64,000 nucleotides of DNA from a bacterium (GCA_021780905.1 JAJXXW010000035.1:31765-95764); one strand, 5' to 3'; positions 37,884-46,626 are shown, counted from the stretch's first letter. Program-made: numbers and translations. Notes: a model not told the origin generated them from the sequence alone.

Positions 37884-38684
37884 ATGAACCGCATCGTTGA
37901 GAAGTTCGCGCAGTTGAAAACCGCCGGCAAAAGAGGCCTCGTCGTTTACATCGGCGCGGGCGATCCCAATCTTAGGGCCACGCACGACTTGGTGCTGGCG
38001 TTTGATCGTGCCGGTGTCGCCGTGGTGGAACTCGGCGTGCCGTTCAGCGATCCTCTGGCGGATGGCCTGGTGAACCAGCTCGCCGCCCAGCGCGGCCTGG
38101 AATCCGGCACCACGCCGCCGAAAGTTTTGGAAACCGTCGCCGCGATTCGCCGGCAGTCGCAAATTCCGATTGTCCTCTACATTTATTTCAACCTCATCCA
38201 CAAAGTTGGACTGGAAAAATTTATCGCCGATTGCGCACAGGCCGGCGCGGATGGCTTGCTCGTTTTGGATTTGCCACCGGAAGAATCAGACAATTACGAG
38301 GCGCTGATGAAACAGGCCGGCCTCTGCCACATTTACCTCGTTGCGCCGACGACGCCGGAAGACCGCGTGGCGCTCATCGTGAAGCGCGGCTCGGGTTTTA
38401 TTTATTACATCTCCCGCGAAGGCGTGACCGGCATGCAATCACAGATTGCGTCAAACCTCACCACGCAAGTCGCCAAACTGCGTTCGCACACGAACCTGCC
38501 CATTGCCATCGGTTTCGGCATCTCGAATCCCGATCAGGCCAAGGCGGTGGCGAATGAAGGTGACGCGTGCGTGGTTGGCAGCGCGATCGTGAACCAGATT
38601 GCCAAGCACGGTAAATCGCCGGAACTCATCGCCATAGTCGGAGCATTCGTGAAATCGCTGGCTGACGCGGTGAAAACCATTTAA
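37884..38684 (+). CDS. trpA: Tryptophan synthase alpha subunit
   Basis: A 266-residue TIM-barrel lyase that splits indole-3-glycerol phosphate. VVELGVPFSDPLADGLVNQ holds the catalytic Glu, and DGLLVLDLPPEES holds the catalytic Asp. GFIYYISREGVTGMQ and AIGFGISNPDQ complete the phosphate-binding and barrel motifs. Length is typical. It is not next to trpB in this window, so the trp genes seem scattered. A hairpin lies 48 bases after the stop. Confidence 0.98.
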   Translation: MNRIVEKFAQLKTAGKRGLVVYIGAGDPNLRATHDLVLAFDRAGVAVVELGVPFSDPLADGLVNQLAAQRGLESGTTPPKVLETVAAIRRQSQIPIVLYIYFNLIHKVGLEKFIADCAQAGADGLLVLDLPPEESDNYEALMKQAGLCHIYLVAPTTPEDRVALIVKRGSGFIYYISREGVTGMQSQIASNLTTQVAKLRSHTNLPIAIGFGISNPDQAKAVANEGDACVVGSAIVNQIAKHGKSPELIAIVGAFVKSLADAVKTI

Positions 38685-38731
38685 TCAAGCACGGATGGGC
38701 ACAATCTGTGGCATTGATTCCTCCCAGTTTT

Positions 38732-38754
38732 AACCGGCACCACCGCCGGTTTTC
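38732..38754 (+). terminator. Possible terminator after trpA
   Basis: Stem AACCGGC / GCCGGTT with a six-base loop, followed by TT. The T run is short, so termination may be weak or factor-dependent. It lies between trpA and tsaE. Confidence 0.4.
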
Positions 38755-38769
38755 ACAAACCAAACACGC

Positions 38770-39201
38770 ATGGCCACCTTAATTTCGCATAATCCGGCGG
38801 ATACGGAAGCGCTCGGTGAGCGGTTCGGCCGCGCAGCGCAAGCCGGCTGGGTCATCGCGTTGAGCGGAGACCTCGGGGCTGGCAAAACCCAGTTCGTGAA
38901 AGGCCTAGCGCGCGGTTTTGGGGTTTCGGTCCGCGTGCACTCGCCGACGTTCACGCTGGTCAACGAATACGGCGGCGGCCGGCTGAAGCTGTTTCATCTC
39001 GACTTGTATCGGCTGGAAACGCCGGCGCAACTCTTGAGCGCGGGCATCCAGGAATTTCTGGAGCCGGACGGCGTGGCGGTGATTGAATGGGCCGAGCGGA
39101 TTTACGATTTGCAATTTACGTTTCACGATTGGAAAAAGGTGCAAATCGAAATCATCAGCGAATCGGAACGGAAAATTTCCTATGACGATCTTGGCGCTTG
39201 A
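38770..39201 (+). CDS. tsaE: tRNA threonylcarbamoyladenosine biosynthesis ATPase TsaE
   Basis: A 143-residue ATPase needed for the t6A37 modification of tRNA. Walker A is GDLGAGKTQFVKGLARGFG near residue 38. HSPTFTLVNEYGG and LFHLDLYRLE are family motifs, and DGVAVIEWAERI near residue 100 is the conserved ending. It overlaps tsaB by 20 bases, its natural partner in the complex, so the pair is translationally coupled. Confidence 0.96.
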   Translation: MATLISHNPADTEALGERFGRAAQAGWVIALSGDLGAGKTQFVKGLARGFGVSVRVHSPTFTLVNEYGGGRLKLFHLDLYRLETPAQLLSAGIQEFLEPDGVAVIEWAERIYDLQFTFHDWKKVQIEIISESERKISYDDLGA

Positions 39202-39814
39202 ATTTTCGTCGGCGCAGCGGAGCGTGGCACTAGCGCGCGCCGGCGTCGTTCTGGCCGAGGCGATGGAAGCCGGCGGCCACCGCATGACTCATGCGTTCGG
39301 GCTGGTTGAAAATGTTTTGGCGCAGGCAAAAATGGCCCGCGCGGAGATCGAAACGATTGCGGTCGGGCTGGGTCCGGGCAGCTACACGGGCATTCGTGCG
39401 GCGATTGCCATTGCGCAGGGCTGGCAACTGGCCGCCGGCGTCAACCTGCTCGGCGTCAGCAGCGCGGCAAGCCTGGCGGCGCAGGCGCAGACGGAGAAAG
39501 TCTTCGGACGCGTGAACGTGGTGATTGACGCGCAGCGCGGCGAATTCTACCTGTCCGGCTGGGAAATCTGGGAGGCCGGCTGTCGGGAAATCGCACCGTT
39601 GAAAATCGTCGCGGCGGCGGAAATCGCCGAGCGACAGGCGGCCGGCGAAACCAGCGTCGGGCCGGAAGCGGAGCGGATTTTATTTCCTTCGGCGGCGATG
39701 GTGGCGCGGCTGGCGGCGGCGCGGACGGATTTTGTGCCGGGCGAAAAACTGGAACCGATTTATCTGCGGGCGACAAGTTTTGTCAAACAGCCGAAGGCGA
39801 CGCGGAGCTACTAA
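39182..39814 (+). CDS. tsaB: tRNA threonylcarbamoyladenosine biosynthesis protein TsaB
   Basis: A 210-residue ASKHA-fold protein that stabilises TsaD in t6A synthesis. ILALEFSSAQRSVAL is the phosphate-1 strand, and VGLGPGSYTGIRAAIAIAQG is the highly conserved TsaB motif. It starts inside tsaE (ATG at 39,182). Slightly shorter than many homologues (about 230) but complete at both ends. It converges with the PEP-CTERM gene across a 24-base gap. Confidence 0.95.
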   Translation: MTILALEFSSAQRSVALARAGVVLAEAMEAGGHRMTHAFGLVENVLAQAKMARAEIETIAVGLGPGSYTGIRAAIAIAQGWQLAAGVNLLGVSSAASLAAQAQTEKVFGRVNVVIDAQRGEFYLSGWEIWEAGCREIAPLKIVAAAEIAERQAAGETSVGPEAERILFPSAAMVARLAAARTDFVPGEKLEPIYLRATSFVKQPKATRSY

Positions 39815-39839
39815 TTTTTTCTGCCGGACGGAAAAAATT
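39813..39839. terminator. Bidirectional terminator between tsaB and the PEP-CTERM gene
   Basis: A perfect nine-base inverted repeat, AATTTTTTC and GAAAAAATT, around a GC-rich nine-base loop fills the gap between two convergent genes and overlaps the tsaB stop. Either strand gives a T run. Confidence 0.5.
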
Positions 39840-40525
39840 CATTTAAGCCGGCGGCGTTGCAGGAACCAAAGGGCTGCCATACCGCCGCCAAGCATGGTCC
39901 ACGTTTGCGGCTCCGGCACGGTCATGACCATCAAGCCCCAACTAACCACGGTGGAATTGCCGCCGGCGGAGAGGTCGGCCACGAACAAGGTCCAATTGCC
40001 ATTAGGGCTCAAGCCGTCAAGATTTGCCAGAGTGGTGCCGGACGGGCTGGTGGCATTAAACGCGCCGGGGCTGGAAAGCGGATTAACCGTATTGTAGTCC
40101 GGTGCCCAAGTGCCGGTTAACTGTCCATTGCCGTTGAGGCTGTAAGAACCCGACTGGTAGGTGTGAATGTTGTTTCCCGAGGCGCTGTCCAAGGTGATGT
40201 TGAATCCGGTGTTGCCGTAGCCGAAAGGACTGCCCGACATAACCCCCACACGGTCAAGCAAAACCACGGCCGTGCCAGTCGGAGAAACCAGATAAGCATA
40301 CAAATCGCCGTTGAAACCGCCACTTATGTTCAGGCTTACCGTGAGATTGACGATCTGGCCAGACATGCCGCTTACGTTCAGAGTGGTCGCCAAACCGGAG
40401 GGATTTGCGTCCGGCACCGCCAAATTGATGGTCCCGGTGCTGAACGTGGCGTTTGTTGACTGTGCGCGACCGGTCATGGCGACCAGCAGCAAACACAGCA
40501 GAAATATGGCGGACAAAAATCTCAT
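39839..40525 (-). CDS. Secreted P-domain-like protein with PEP-CTERM sorting tail
   Basis: A 228-residue exported protein. The signal peptide is FLSAIFLLCLLLVAMTGRAQ. The body resembles the proprotein-convertase P domain, a beta sandwich: LNVSGMSGQIVNLTVSLNIS, then GDLYAYLVSPTGTAVVLLDRVG. The last 26 residues are a textbook sorting signal: VPEPQTW, a hydrophobic stretch, then RRRLK. It is the only clear exosortase substrate in the window, and the exosortase lies 9 kb upstream. The ATG at 40,525 is chosen because the signal peptide starts there; an in-frame ATG at 40,672 would add 49 residues ahead of it. Confidence 0.9.
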   Translation of the reverse strand: MRFLSAIFLLCLLLVAMTGRAQSTNATFSTGTINLAVPDANPSGLATTLNVSGMSGQIVNLTVSLNISGGFNGDLYAYLVSPTGTAVVLLDRVGVMSGSPFGYGNTGFNITLDSASGNNIHTYQSGSYSLNGNGQLTGTWAPDYNTVNPLSSPGAFNATSPSGTTLANLDGLSPNGNWTLFVADLSAGGNSTVVSWGLMVMTVPEPQTWTMLGGGMAALWFLQRRRLK

Positions 40526-40865
40526 TTTCCCATTCCGTGTTGACCCAGAGGAAATAGGCTCAAAACCATTGATTTTATTGGCGATTTGAAAAGCGTGCGG
40601 TGTTTTAACCGGCACACGCTGACCAAGAGCATGAGAAATTGGCAAAGCGCCCTTGTTTTCAATGATTTTCATGCGTTTCTTGTGAGTTGGCTTTGTTTCC
40701 GATTTGGAAAAACATGGCGTCTATCTTGCAGACAGACTGGCTTCGGATAATCAGCGACTATTTATAATATAAATAGTCTGTTGTGAGACAAGTTAAAATC
40801 TTTCAAACCACAACGCAACCTTTTTTATTAAAAAAATGACGACCGAAAAATACAAAGTTGATTTT
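40526..40865. promoter_or_regulatory. AT-rich intergenic region with a 23-bp palindrome
   Basis: This 340-base gap upstream of the PEP-CTERM gene holds a perfect palindrome at 40,756-40,778 (arms GACTATTTATA, one central A). A near-palindromic T6/A6 run follows at 40,821-40,836. The region is much richer in A+T than its surroundings. The palindrome is a candidate operator for the PEP-CTERM gene; no regulator was identified. Confidence 0.5.
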
Positions 40866-41222
40866 TTACTTTTGGCGGGGCATGGCCAGCGCCAGCCAGC
40901 CCACAAGCAAGCATAAGCCGCCCGCCGGCGTGAAGGCACCCAGCCAAAGCATATTCGTGACGGCCAGCAGGTATAGGGATCCAGAAAAAATCAGGATGCC
41001 AATCAGAAAACTCCACCAGGCGAACCGTGGAAATTTCTCCCGCCCAGCGAGCACAAAAAGCATCACCGCGTGGGTGAAATGATAAAAAACCGCCTTGTCC
41101 CAGATGGTCGCCATCCCGTTTTGCGCCAGCAAATCTTTCAGCCCGTGCGCGCCGAACGCACCCAGCGCCACGGCAAGAAATCCGGTGGCGGCGGCGATGC
41201 GGGTGGCCGTAAGGGAATTCAT
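40866..41222 (-). CDS. DUF423 family small membrane protein
   Basis: A 118-residue protein with four hydrophobic segments and the DUF423 hallmarks: GFLAVALGAFGAHGLKD near the start, VFYHFTHAVMLFVLA in the middle, and FTPAGGLCLLVGWLALA at the end. Function is unknown; YgdD is a relative. The ATG at 41,222 overlaps the stop of the upstream nuclease gene by four bases, so they are probably cotranslated. Confidence 0.9.
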   Translation of the reverse strand: MNSLTATRIAAATGFLAVALGAFGAHGLKDLLAQNGMATIWDKAVFYHFTHAVMLFVLAGREKFPRFAWWSFLIGILIFSGSLYLLAVTNMLWLGAFTPAGGLCLLVGWLALAMPRQK

Positions 41223-42259
41223 CTGGCCTCCGTTGCCGCCGCGCGGCGCTGCAATTCGCGTTCCAGGAACGTGTCCGCCGGCGCGGTCCGCCACGCTGTC
41301 AGCCAGAGGTCGCCGAGCAATTGGCCGCTCTTCACCAGTTGCGCCTCCAGAAACGCGCGACCCTCGGCACCGCGATTTTCCTGGTCCGATAGCTTGCCGT
41401 CCCGGTCCAGCCGGTAAAGCGGTTCCACCAGCCGGTTCTGGGCGACGATGAAATTCACCGCCGCGTGAAAAATCCCGTCCGGTTTCGCCGCCGTGGAAAT
41501 GAGTTTCGCCGGCTGGATTTTTCCCGCCAGTTTTTTTTCGTCCAGGCCGCCCGTCGTGCGGAAAAACCCGCCGTCAATCCACGCGTGAAACCCGAACGAC
41601 CGGATGTAATGGTTCGGATTGTCGCCGACCCAGCCGTGGTGGTGCATCGTGGTGTGGAGCGGCTGGCTCGCGTCGCCGACGAAATGTCCCATCACGCCCA
41701 TCACGTAAACGATGTCTTGCCGGGCATTGGCGATTTCATCCGGCGTGCCGCCGAATTTTTCCAGCGCCGCGAGCGTGGCAAAATCCGATTGCAATTTTTC
41801 GTAATTCTCCGTGATCGCCCACGGCAGGAAGCCGCACAGTTCCCGCGTGTGGTCGGCGTCCTTCGCTGGGTCAATCGCCGGGAATCGCTCCGGATGCGCC
41901 GCGCGCGCCTGGACGATCGCCGCCACAAAATCATACCGCAGCGGCGGCAGGGTTGCCGGCGTCAGGCCGTAACCGTAAATATCCTCCAAGTCCAGGTAAT
42001 GATCCGGCCCGCTGGCGTGGCCGAGCGTGAGGCCGGTGCCATTGCGCATACTCGTCTCGTTACGCCAGCGATCCGCCTCCCCCGCGAGAAACGCGATGCG
42101 ATCGCGCGCGGCCGGCGTCAGCGCGAAGGCCGGAAACACCGCCGGCAGCGACGCCAGCGCCAGTTCGTTCGCCGCGTGATGGCCTTCGTAATCCCACGCG
42201 GCGGCGGGCAAAATCAGCGCGCTCAGCACGGCGGCCACGGCCAACGATTTTGTCTGCAT
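41219..42259 (-). CDS. Secreted S1/P1-type nuclease-like protein
   Basis: A 346-residue exported zinc enzyme. A signal peptide ending LILPAAA is followed at once by WDYEGHH, the N-terminal Trp-and-His pattern that binds zinc in S1/P1 nucleases and zinc phospholipase C. GHFVGDASQPLHTTMHHH and FHAWIDGG are the remaining zinc-site motifs. Members degrade single-stranded nucleic acids or phospholipids in the periplasm or medium; which applies here is not visible. Confidence 0.85.
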   Translation of the reverse strand: MQTKSLAVAAVLSALILPAAAWDYEGHHAANELALASLPAVFPAFALTPAARDRIAFLAGEADRWRNETSMRNGTGLTLGHASGPDHYLDLEDIYGYGLTPATLPPLRYDFVAAIVQARAAHPERFPAIDPAKDADHTRELCGFLPWAITENYEKLQSDFATLAALEKFGGTPDEIANARQDIVYVMGVMGHFVGDASQPLHTTMHHHGWVGDNPNHYIRSFGFHAWIDGGFFRTTGGLDEKKLAGKIQPAKLISTAAKPDGIFHAAVNFIVAQNRLVEPLYRLDRDGKLSDQENRGAEGRAFLEAQLVKSGQLLGDLWLTAWRTAPADTFLERELQRRAAATEAR

Positions 42260-42357
42260 GGTTTTTTCAGCGTAACGGAATCACGGACGCTTTCAAAATA
42301 ATTTTGTTCCTCACAAAATCCGTGCGCCGCTGCGGTCATCCGTGCTTTAATGCCGGG

Positions 42358-43248
42358 GTGAAAATCATCACCGACGAACGCTGCGCCGGCTATGCGCGTC
42401 GCGGCCACCCGGAGCATCCCCGGCGCGTCGCGGCCACGGTCGCCAGGCTGCAAAGCCAGACGGAACTGCCCGTCGAGTGGCTTGCGCCCGGTGAAACGGT
42501 TCCGGATGGAGTCATTCTGCGCGCCCACGCGCTGGAAATGCTGGCCCGTCTCGAAGTGCCGGAGGATTTCGACGCCGACACGCCGTTCTTTGAAAACATT
42601 TCCGGCCATGCCCGGTCGTCTGTCGCCGCTGCGCTGGACGCTTTGAAATGGGCGCGCCGGGGCGAACCCGTTTTCAGCCTCATGCGCCCGCCCGGCCATC
42701 ACGCCATGCGGAAAAAGTCCATGGGCTTCTGCTACCTCAACAATGTCGCCATCGCCGTGCTGGAGGCCCGCGCCACCGGTGCGAAACGCGTCGCGGTTTT
42801 TGATTTCGACGTCCATCACGGCAACGGCACCGAGGACATTTTGCTGAACCAGCCGGGCGTGGAGTTTTTTTCCGTCCACCAGCATCCGGCGTATCCGGAT
42901 ACCGGTGCTCAAAATCGCGGCCGCAATTGTTTTAATTATCCCGTTGCGCCCGGCGCGCCGCGGCTTGCTTATCGCGCGAAGCTTGCCCACGCGCTGGATG
43001 ATTTGCGCAGCTACCGGCCGGATCTCATCGCCGTGTCGGCCGGCTTCGACGCCTATCTGCGCGACCCGCTGGCCGAAGGCACGCTGCTGCTGGAGGATTT
43101 TCACTGGCTGGGTCAGACGCTGCGTGCGCTGGACGTGCCGTCTTTCAGTCTGCTCGAAGGCGGTTACAGCCAGGATCTGCCGGATTTGATTCTGGCGTAT
43201 CTCCAGGGGCTGGCCGGACTTGGACCGGCTGAAAGCATTTCCCGCTAG
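42358..43248 (+). CDS. Histone-deacetylase-family hydrolase (AcuC/class II-like)
   Basis: A 296-residue zinc amidohydrolase. RPPGHHAMRKKSMGFCYLNN carries the tandem His of the charge relay, DFDVHHGNGTEDI two zinc ligands, and SAGFDAYLRDPLAEG the third; LLEGGYSQD closes the site. Substrates of bacterial members include acetylpolyamines or acetyl-lysine. GTG at 42,358 is preferred; a longer in-frame start at 42,250 would overlap the divergent promoter. The TAG stop is part of the CTAG target duplicate of element B. Confidence 0.92.
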   Translation: MKIITDERCAGYARRGHPEHPRRVAATVARLQSQTELPVEWLAPGETVPDGVILRAHALEMLARLEVPEDFDADTPFFENISGHARSSVAAALDALKWARRGEPVFSLMRPPGHHAMRKKSMGFCYLNNVAIAVLEARATGAKRVAVFDFDVHHGNGTEDILLNQPGVEFFSVHQHPAYPDTGAQNRGRNCFNYPVAPGAPRLAYRAKLAHALDDLRSYRPDLIAVSAGFDAYLRDPLAEGTLLLEDFHWLGQTLRALDVPSFSLLEGGYSQDLPDLILAYLQGLAGLGPAESISR

Positions 43249-43857
43249 CCCGGATATTTCACGGTCGGATTGAATAAAGAGGAGCGAGAGCGTCCATAAG
43301 CTTGAAAACACTGAGCCAAATGAAAACACCACTCACCGCTGCTTCGACGGCAGGCTGTCGAGAACTGCCCTGGCTCTTGCCAGACCCCGGTTCCCGAAAA
43401 GTCGTGGCCGATTTTTCCGGGGGAAAGCCCGGTGGTCTATTACGGCCTGGGTTTGGCGAAGAACTCCGTGCCGGTGGAGCGCTTGGGGCCGGCACTGGCC
43501 GGAACGGAACTGGCGCGGGCGACGGCGGGCAGTGTCCGGGTCAAGCTGTTGAAAGTGGCGGGCAAGTGCGCGTGAGGGTGCACCGGCTCGATGTGCCGTT
43601 GAGCCGCGCCTACCCGCTGCAAGCCTTGTTCCGCCGCTGCCAGCAGCGACGCAGAACGCTGGCTCCCGCCAGCGGTTGAGGCGGCTTTTTTCTGGAAAGC
43701 AAAGTCCCTTGCCGGAGGTGTCGCCAAAAACGGCCAGCAGCGAGTCTTCCGGCGTCACAACGGTCGTTGGGCTTCCCATTTTTTCCCCAACCAACCGTCG
43801 GAGACCGCCTCCGCACCGCCTTTTCCCAAAATCAAATGCCACTATGAAATATCCGGG
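43249..43857 (+). mobile_element. IS1380-like deletion derivative, copy B
   Basis: A 609-bp element with the same ends as copy A, in the opposite orientation. Left flank is CTAG, right flank TTAG. The interior codes a damaged transposase piece around 43,430-43,680: YYGLGLAKNSVPVERL, then ARATAGSVRVKLLKVAG, and after a one-base frameshift GQVRVRVHRLDVPLSR. This resembles the IS1380 transposase middle joined to its C-terminus with the part between deleted. Confidence 0.75.
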
Positions 43858-44186
43858 TTAGCACTTGTCATCAATCCGTTTTAACCGCCAGTTTGAGGGT
43901 GTGTTGCCGTGTGCTTTGGACCACCGGCCGGCCAGAAACGAAAAGTTCCGCCGTGACTTGATCGCTTTGGTGTGATGGCCCGGATTCAGTGCCATCATCT
44001 GCGCGAACAAGCTTCCCCGGTTGTAAGTCAGCCGCCGCCGCCGGGCTGCCAGTCCGTGGCGCTGACGGTGTCGCCCGGTCGCCATTCCAGGTGCAGGCAC
44101 AGCCGCGTGCGCGCGGCCACCAAAGGCATCCGGGTCGGTTTCGGCTTGTCTTTTGGCGGTGGCGTAGAAAGACTGTGCTTTCATTT
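43858..44186. other. Intergenic stretch, possible decayed gene on the minus strand
   Basis: No intact gene. On the minus strand the text gives LCLHLEWRPGDTVSATDWQPG only if a frame change is allowed, which suggests a decayed or miscalled coding piece. No family was recognised. Confidence 0.3.
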
Positions 44187-44861
44187 ATGGAATCACAAGA
44201 CGTCTCAACGGAAGTGCTGATTAAATTCTGGCCGTGGCTGGAAGCCAACCGCAAACGCCTGATCATCGTTGGCACGGGCGCGGCCGTCGTCCTGCTGGTC
44301 TGGTATTTTTACACCACCCGGCGCGAGCAAAAAGCCGTGGATGCCGGCGTGGCCTACACCCAGTTGCAGTTGAGCCTGCCCGCCAACCCGACGCCGCAGC
44401 AGGTCGCGGACGCATTTTTGAAACTGGCCGGCCAGTATGCCGGAACGCTGGCGGCGGACCGCGCGCAGTTGCAGGCCGCAGCGGCGCTGTTCGAGGCGGG
44501 CCGCTACGCGGACGCGCAGGTGCTGTTTCAAAAATTTCTGAACACCAACGACGGCAGCCCGCTCGCGGCGGCGGCGCAACTGGGGGAGGCGGCCAGCCTG
44601 GAGGCGGCCGGCAAACTCGCCGACGCCGCGACGGCTTATCTGGCGGTGGTCAAGAGCCATCCCGAATCCAACGAGGCTCTGTCAGCTAAATTTGCGCTGG
44701 GCCGCGTGCTGGAGGCGCAGGGCCAACTGACGGAGGCGACCAGCTATTACCAGGAGGTGGCGCGCGCGCCGCTGGCGGGCACGCTCGGTTCGGAAGCCGG
44801 CCTGCGGCTGTCCCAGATTTCCGCGCATCCGGCGGCCTCCAAGCCGGCCGGCAAGTCTTGA
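44187..44861 (+). CDS. TPR protein with N-terminal membrane anchor (YfgM-like)
   Basis: A 224-residue protein. A short cytoplasmic start (STEVLIKFWPWLEANRKR) leads to one membrane segment (LIIVGTGAAVVLLVWYFY). The rest is Ala-rich helical TPR repeats. The order and size match YfgM-type ancillary translocon proteins, but the sequence is divergent. It ends one base before ugd. An in-frame start at 43,989 would extend into non-conserved text and is rejected. Confidence 0.75.
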   Translation: MESQDVSTEVLIKFWPWLEANRKRLIIVGTGAAVVLLVWYFYTTRREQKAVDAGVAYTQLQLSLPANPTPQQVADAFLKLAGQYAGTLAADRAQLQAAAALFEAGRYADAQVLFQKFLNTNDGSPLAAAAQLGEAASLEAAGKLADAATAYLAVVKSHPESNEALSAKFALGRVLEAQGQLTEATSYYQEVARAPLAGTLGSEAGLRLSQISAHPAASKPAGKS

Positions 44862-44862
44862 G

Positions 44863-46158
44863 ATGAAACTCTCCATCATCGGCACCGGCTACGTCGGGCT
44901 GGTCACGGGAACGTGTTTTGCGGAAGTCGGCCACCACGTTTTCTGCGTGGATAACGACGCGGCCAAGGTGAAAATGCTGCAAGGCGGCGGCATCCCGATT
45001 TATGAACCCGGCCTCGAGGAGATCGTCAAAAAAAATGTCGCCGCCGGGCGGTTGAAATTTACCAGCAGCACCGCCGAGGGCGTGCAGGAGTCCGACGTGA
45101 TCTTCATCGCCGTGCCGACGCCGCCGCAGCCGGACGGCTCGGTGGATTTGAGCTACATCGAGCGCGTCGCCCGCGACATCGCCGCCGCGATGACGAGCTA
45201 CAAGATTGTCGTGGACAAGAGCACGGTGCCCGTCAAGACCGGCGAGAAAGTGGCCGAGACCATCAAGCGCTATTGCGCGGCCAAGGTGGAATTTGATGTC
45301 GTCAGCAACCCGGAGTTTCTCCGCGAAGGTTTTGCCGTCGGCGATTTGATGCACCCGGACCGCGTGGTCATCGGCGTGCGCTCGCAGCGGCCGGTGGCCG
45401 CGATGAAGGAGATTTACACGCCCTTCCAGGCCCCGATCATTGTCACCGACATCAACTCGGCGGAACTCATCAAGCACGCGGCGAATTCCTTTCTCGCGCT
45501 GAAAATTTCCTACATCAACGCCCTCGCCAACATTTGCGAGGCCGCCGGCGCGAACGTGCAGGAAGTCGCGCACGGCATCGGCCTGGACGAGCGCATCGGC
45601 CGCCGGTTTCTCAACGCCGGCATCGGCTTCGGCGGCAGTTGTTTTCCCAAGGACTTGAGCGCGTTCATCAAGATTTCCGAGCAGGTCGGCTACGACTTCA
45701 AATTGCTGAGGGAAGTGCAGCGCATCAACGCCGACCAGATGGAGCGCTTCGTCAAAAAAATCACCGACACGCTCTGGGTGCTCAAGGACAAAAAGATCGG
45801 CGTGCTCGGCCTGGCGTTCAAGCAGAACACCGACGACGTGCGCTCGTCGCCCGCGATTGACCTGTGCCAGAAACTTTTGAAGGACGGCGCGACGCTGCGC
45901 GTCCACGACCCAAAGGCGATGGCCAAAGCCAGACCGTTGCTGCCGGAAAAGGGCGTCACCTACCTGAACGACATGCATGCCGTGGCCGAAGGCTGCGACG
46001 CGCTGGTGGTGGCGACGGAATGGGACGAGTTCAAGCAGTTGGACCTGGCCCGCGCCAAAAAAGGGCTGACGCATCCGATCCTGTTCGACGGCCGCAATCT
46101 CTTCGATCCGGCGGAAATGGAAAAGCTCGGCTGGATTTACAAGAGCGTGGGGCGGTAA
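44863..46158 (+). CDS. ugd: UDP-glucose 6-dehydrogenase
   Basis: A 431-residue NAD-dependent enzyme that oxidises UDP-glucose to UDP-glucuronate. The N-terminal NAD site is IIGTGYVGLVTGTCFAEVGH. The catalytic cysteine is Cys260 in GFGGSCFPKDLSAF, and VLGLAFKQNTDDVRSSPA is the substrate-side motif. The product is a common acidic sugar donor, so this gene may feed the polysaccharide locus 9 kb upstream although it is in a separate transcription unit. Confidence 0.97.
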   Translation: MKLSIIGTGYVGLVTGTCFAEVGHHVFCVDNDAAKVKMLQGGGIPIYEPGLEEIVKKNVAAGRLKFTSSTAEGVQESDVIFIAVPTPPQPDGSVDLSYIERVARDIAAAMTSYKIVVDKSTVPVKTGEKVAETIKRYCAAKVEFDVVSNPEFLREGFAVGDLMHPDRVVIGVRSQRPVAAMKEIYTPFQAPIIVTDINSAELIKHAANSFLALKISYINALANICEAAGANVQEVAHGIGLDERIGRRFLNAGIGFGGSCFPKDLSAFIKISEQVGYDFKLLREVQRINADQMERFVKKITDTLWVLKDKKIGVLGLAFKQNTDDVRSSPAIDLCQKLLKDGATLRVHDPKAMAKARPLLPEKGVTYLNDMHAVAEGCDALVVATEWDEFKQLDLARAKKGLTHPILFDGRNLFDPAEMEKLGWIYKSVGR

Positions 46159-46182
46159 GTTTTGATTTTTTAATTTTTAGCT

Positions 46183-46626
46183 GTGACGATCATGGCCGGC
46201 ACTGCTGCAACCAAAAACTTAAACACAAAAATTAACAACTGCTTCGAGGTCAGCGCCGCGCTCATTTTTCGAGGCGGCAAATTACTCATCACTCAGCGCC
46301 ACGCAAAATCGCACCTTGGCGGTTTGTGGGAATTCCCCGGCGGCAAGCGCGAGCCGGGCGAATCATTTGAGCAATGCCTCGTCCGCGAAATCCGCGAGGA
46401 ACTGGGCGTGGCAATTACCGTGGGCGAACTTTTTGATGAAATCCGCCATGATTATCAGGAAAAAACGGTCCGCCTGAAATTTTTTCTCTGCAAAATCATT
46501 TCCGGCGAACCGCAGCCGCTGGATTGCGCGGCGGTGAAGTGGATTGGCCGCGAAGGATTGAACGAACATGAGTTTCCGGCGGCAGATGCGCGGCTGCTGG
46601 AAAAATTGAGCCGGTTTGAGTTTTGA
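46183..46626 (+). CDS. NUDIX hydrolase, MutT-like (8-oxo-dGTP diphosphatase)
   Basis: A 147-residue NUDIX protein. The box is complete, GGKREPGESFEQCLVREIREELG near residues 55-77, and matches G-x5-E-x7-RE-x2-EE-x-G. ALIFRGGKLLITQRHAKSHLGGLWEFPGG is typical of the MutT branch, split here by the box boundary. The role is removal of oxidised dGTP. An ATG at 46,192 is an alternative start. It converges with the desaturase gene across 48 bases. Confidence 0.9.
   Translation: MTIMAGTAATKNLNTKINNCFEVSAALIFRGGKLLITQRHAKSHLGGLWEFPGGKREPGESFEQCLVREIREELGVAITVGELFDEIRHDYQEKTVRLKFFLCKIISGEPQPLDCAAVKWIGREGLNEHEFPAADARLLEKLSRFEF

Noticed and set aside
40526..40672. N-terminal extension of the PEP-CTERM protein from an upstream ATG
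   Set aside because: The signal peptide begins at the inner ATG (40,525); a polar 49-residue leader before it would block export.
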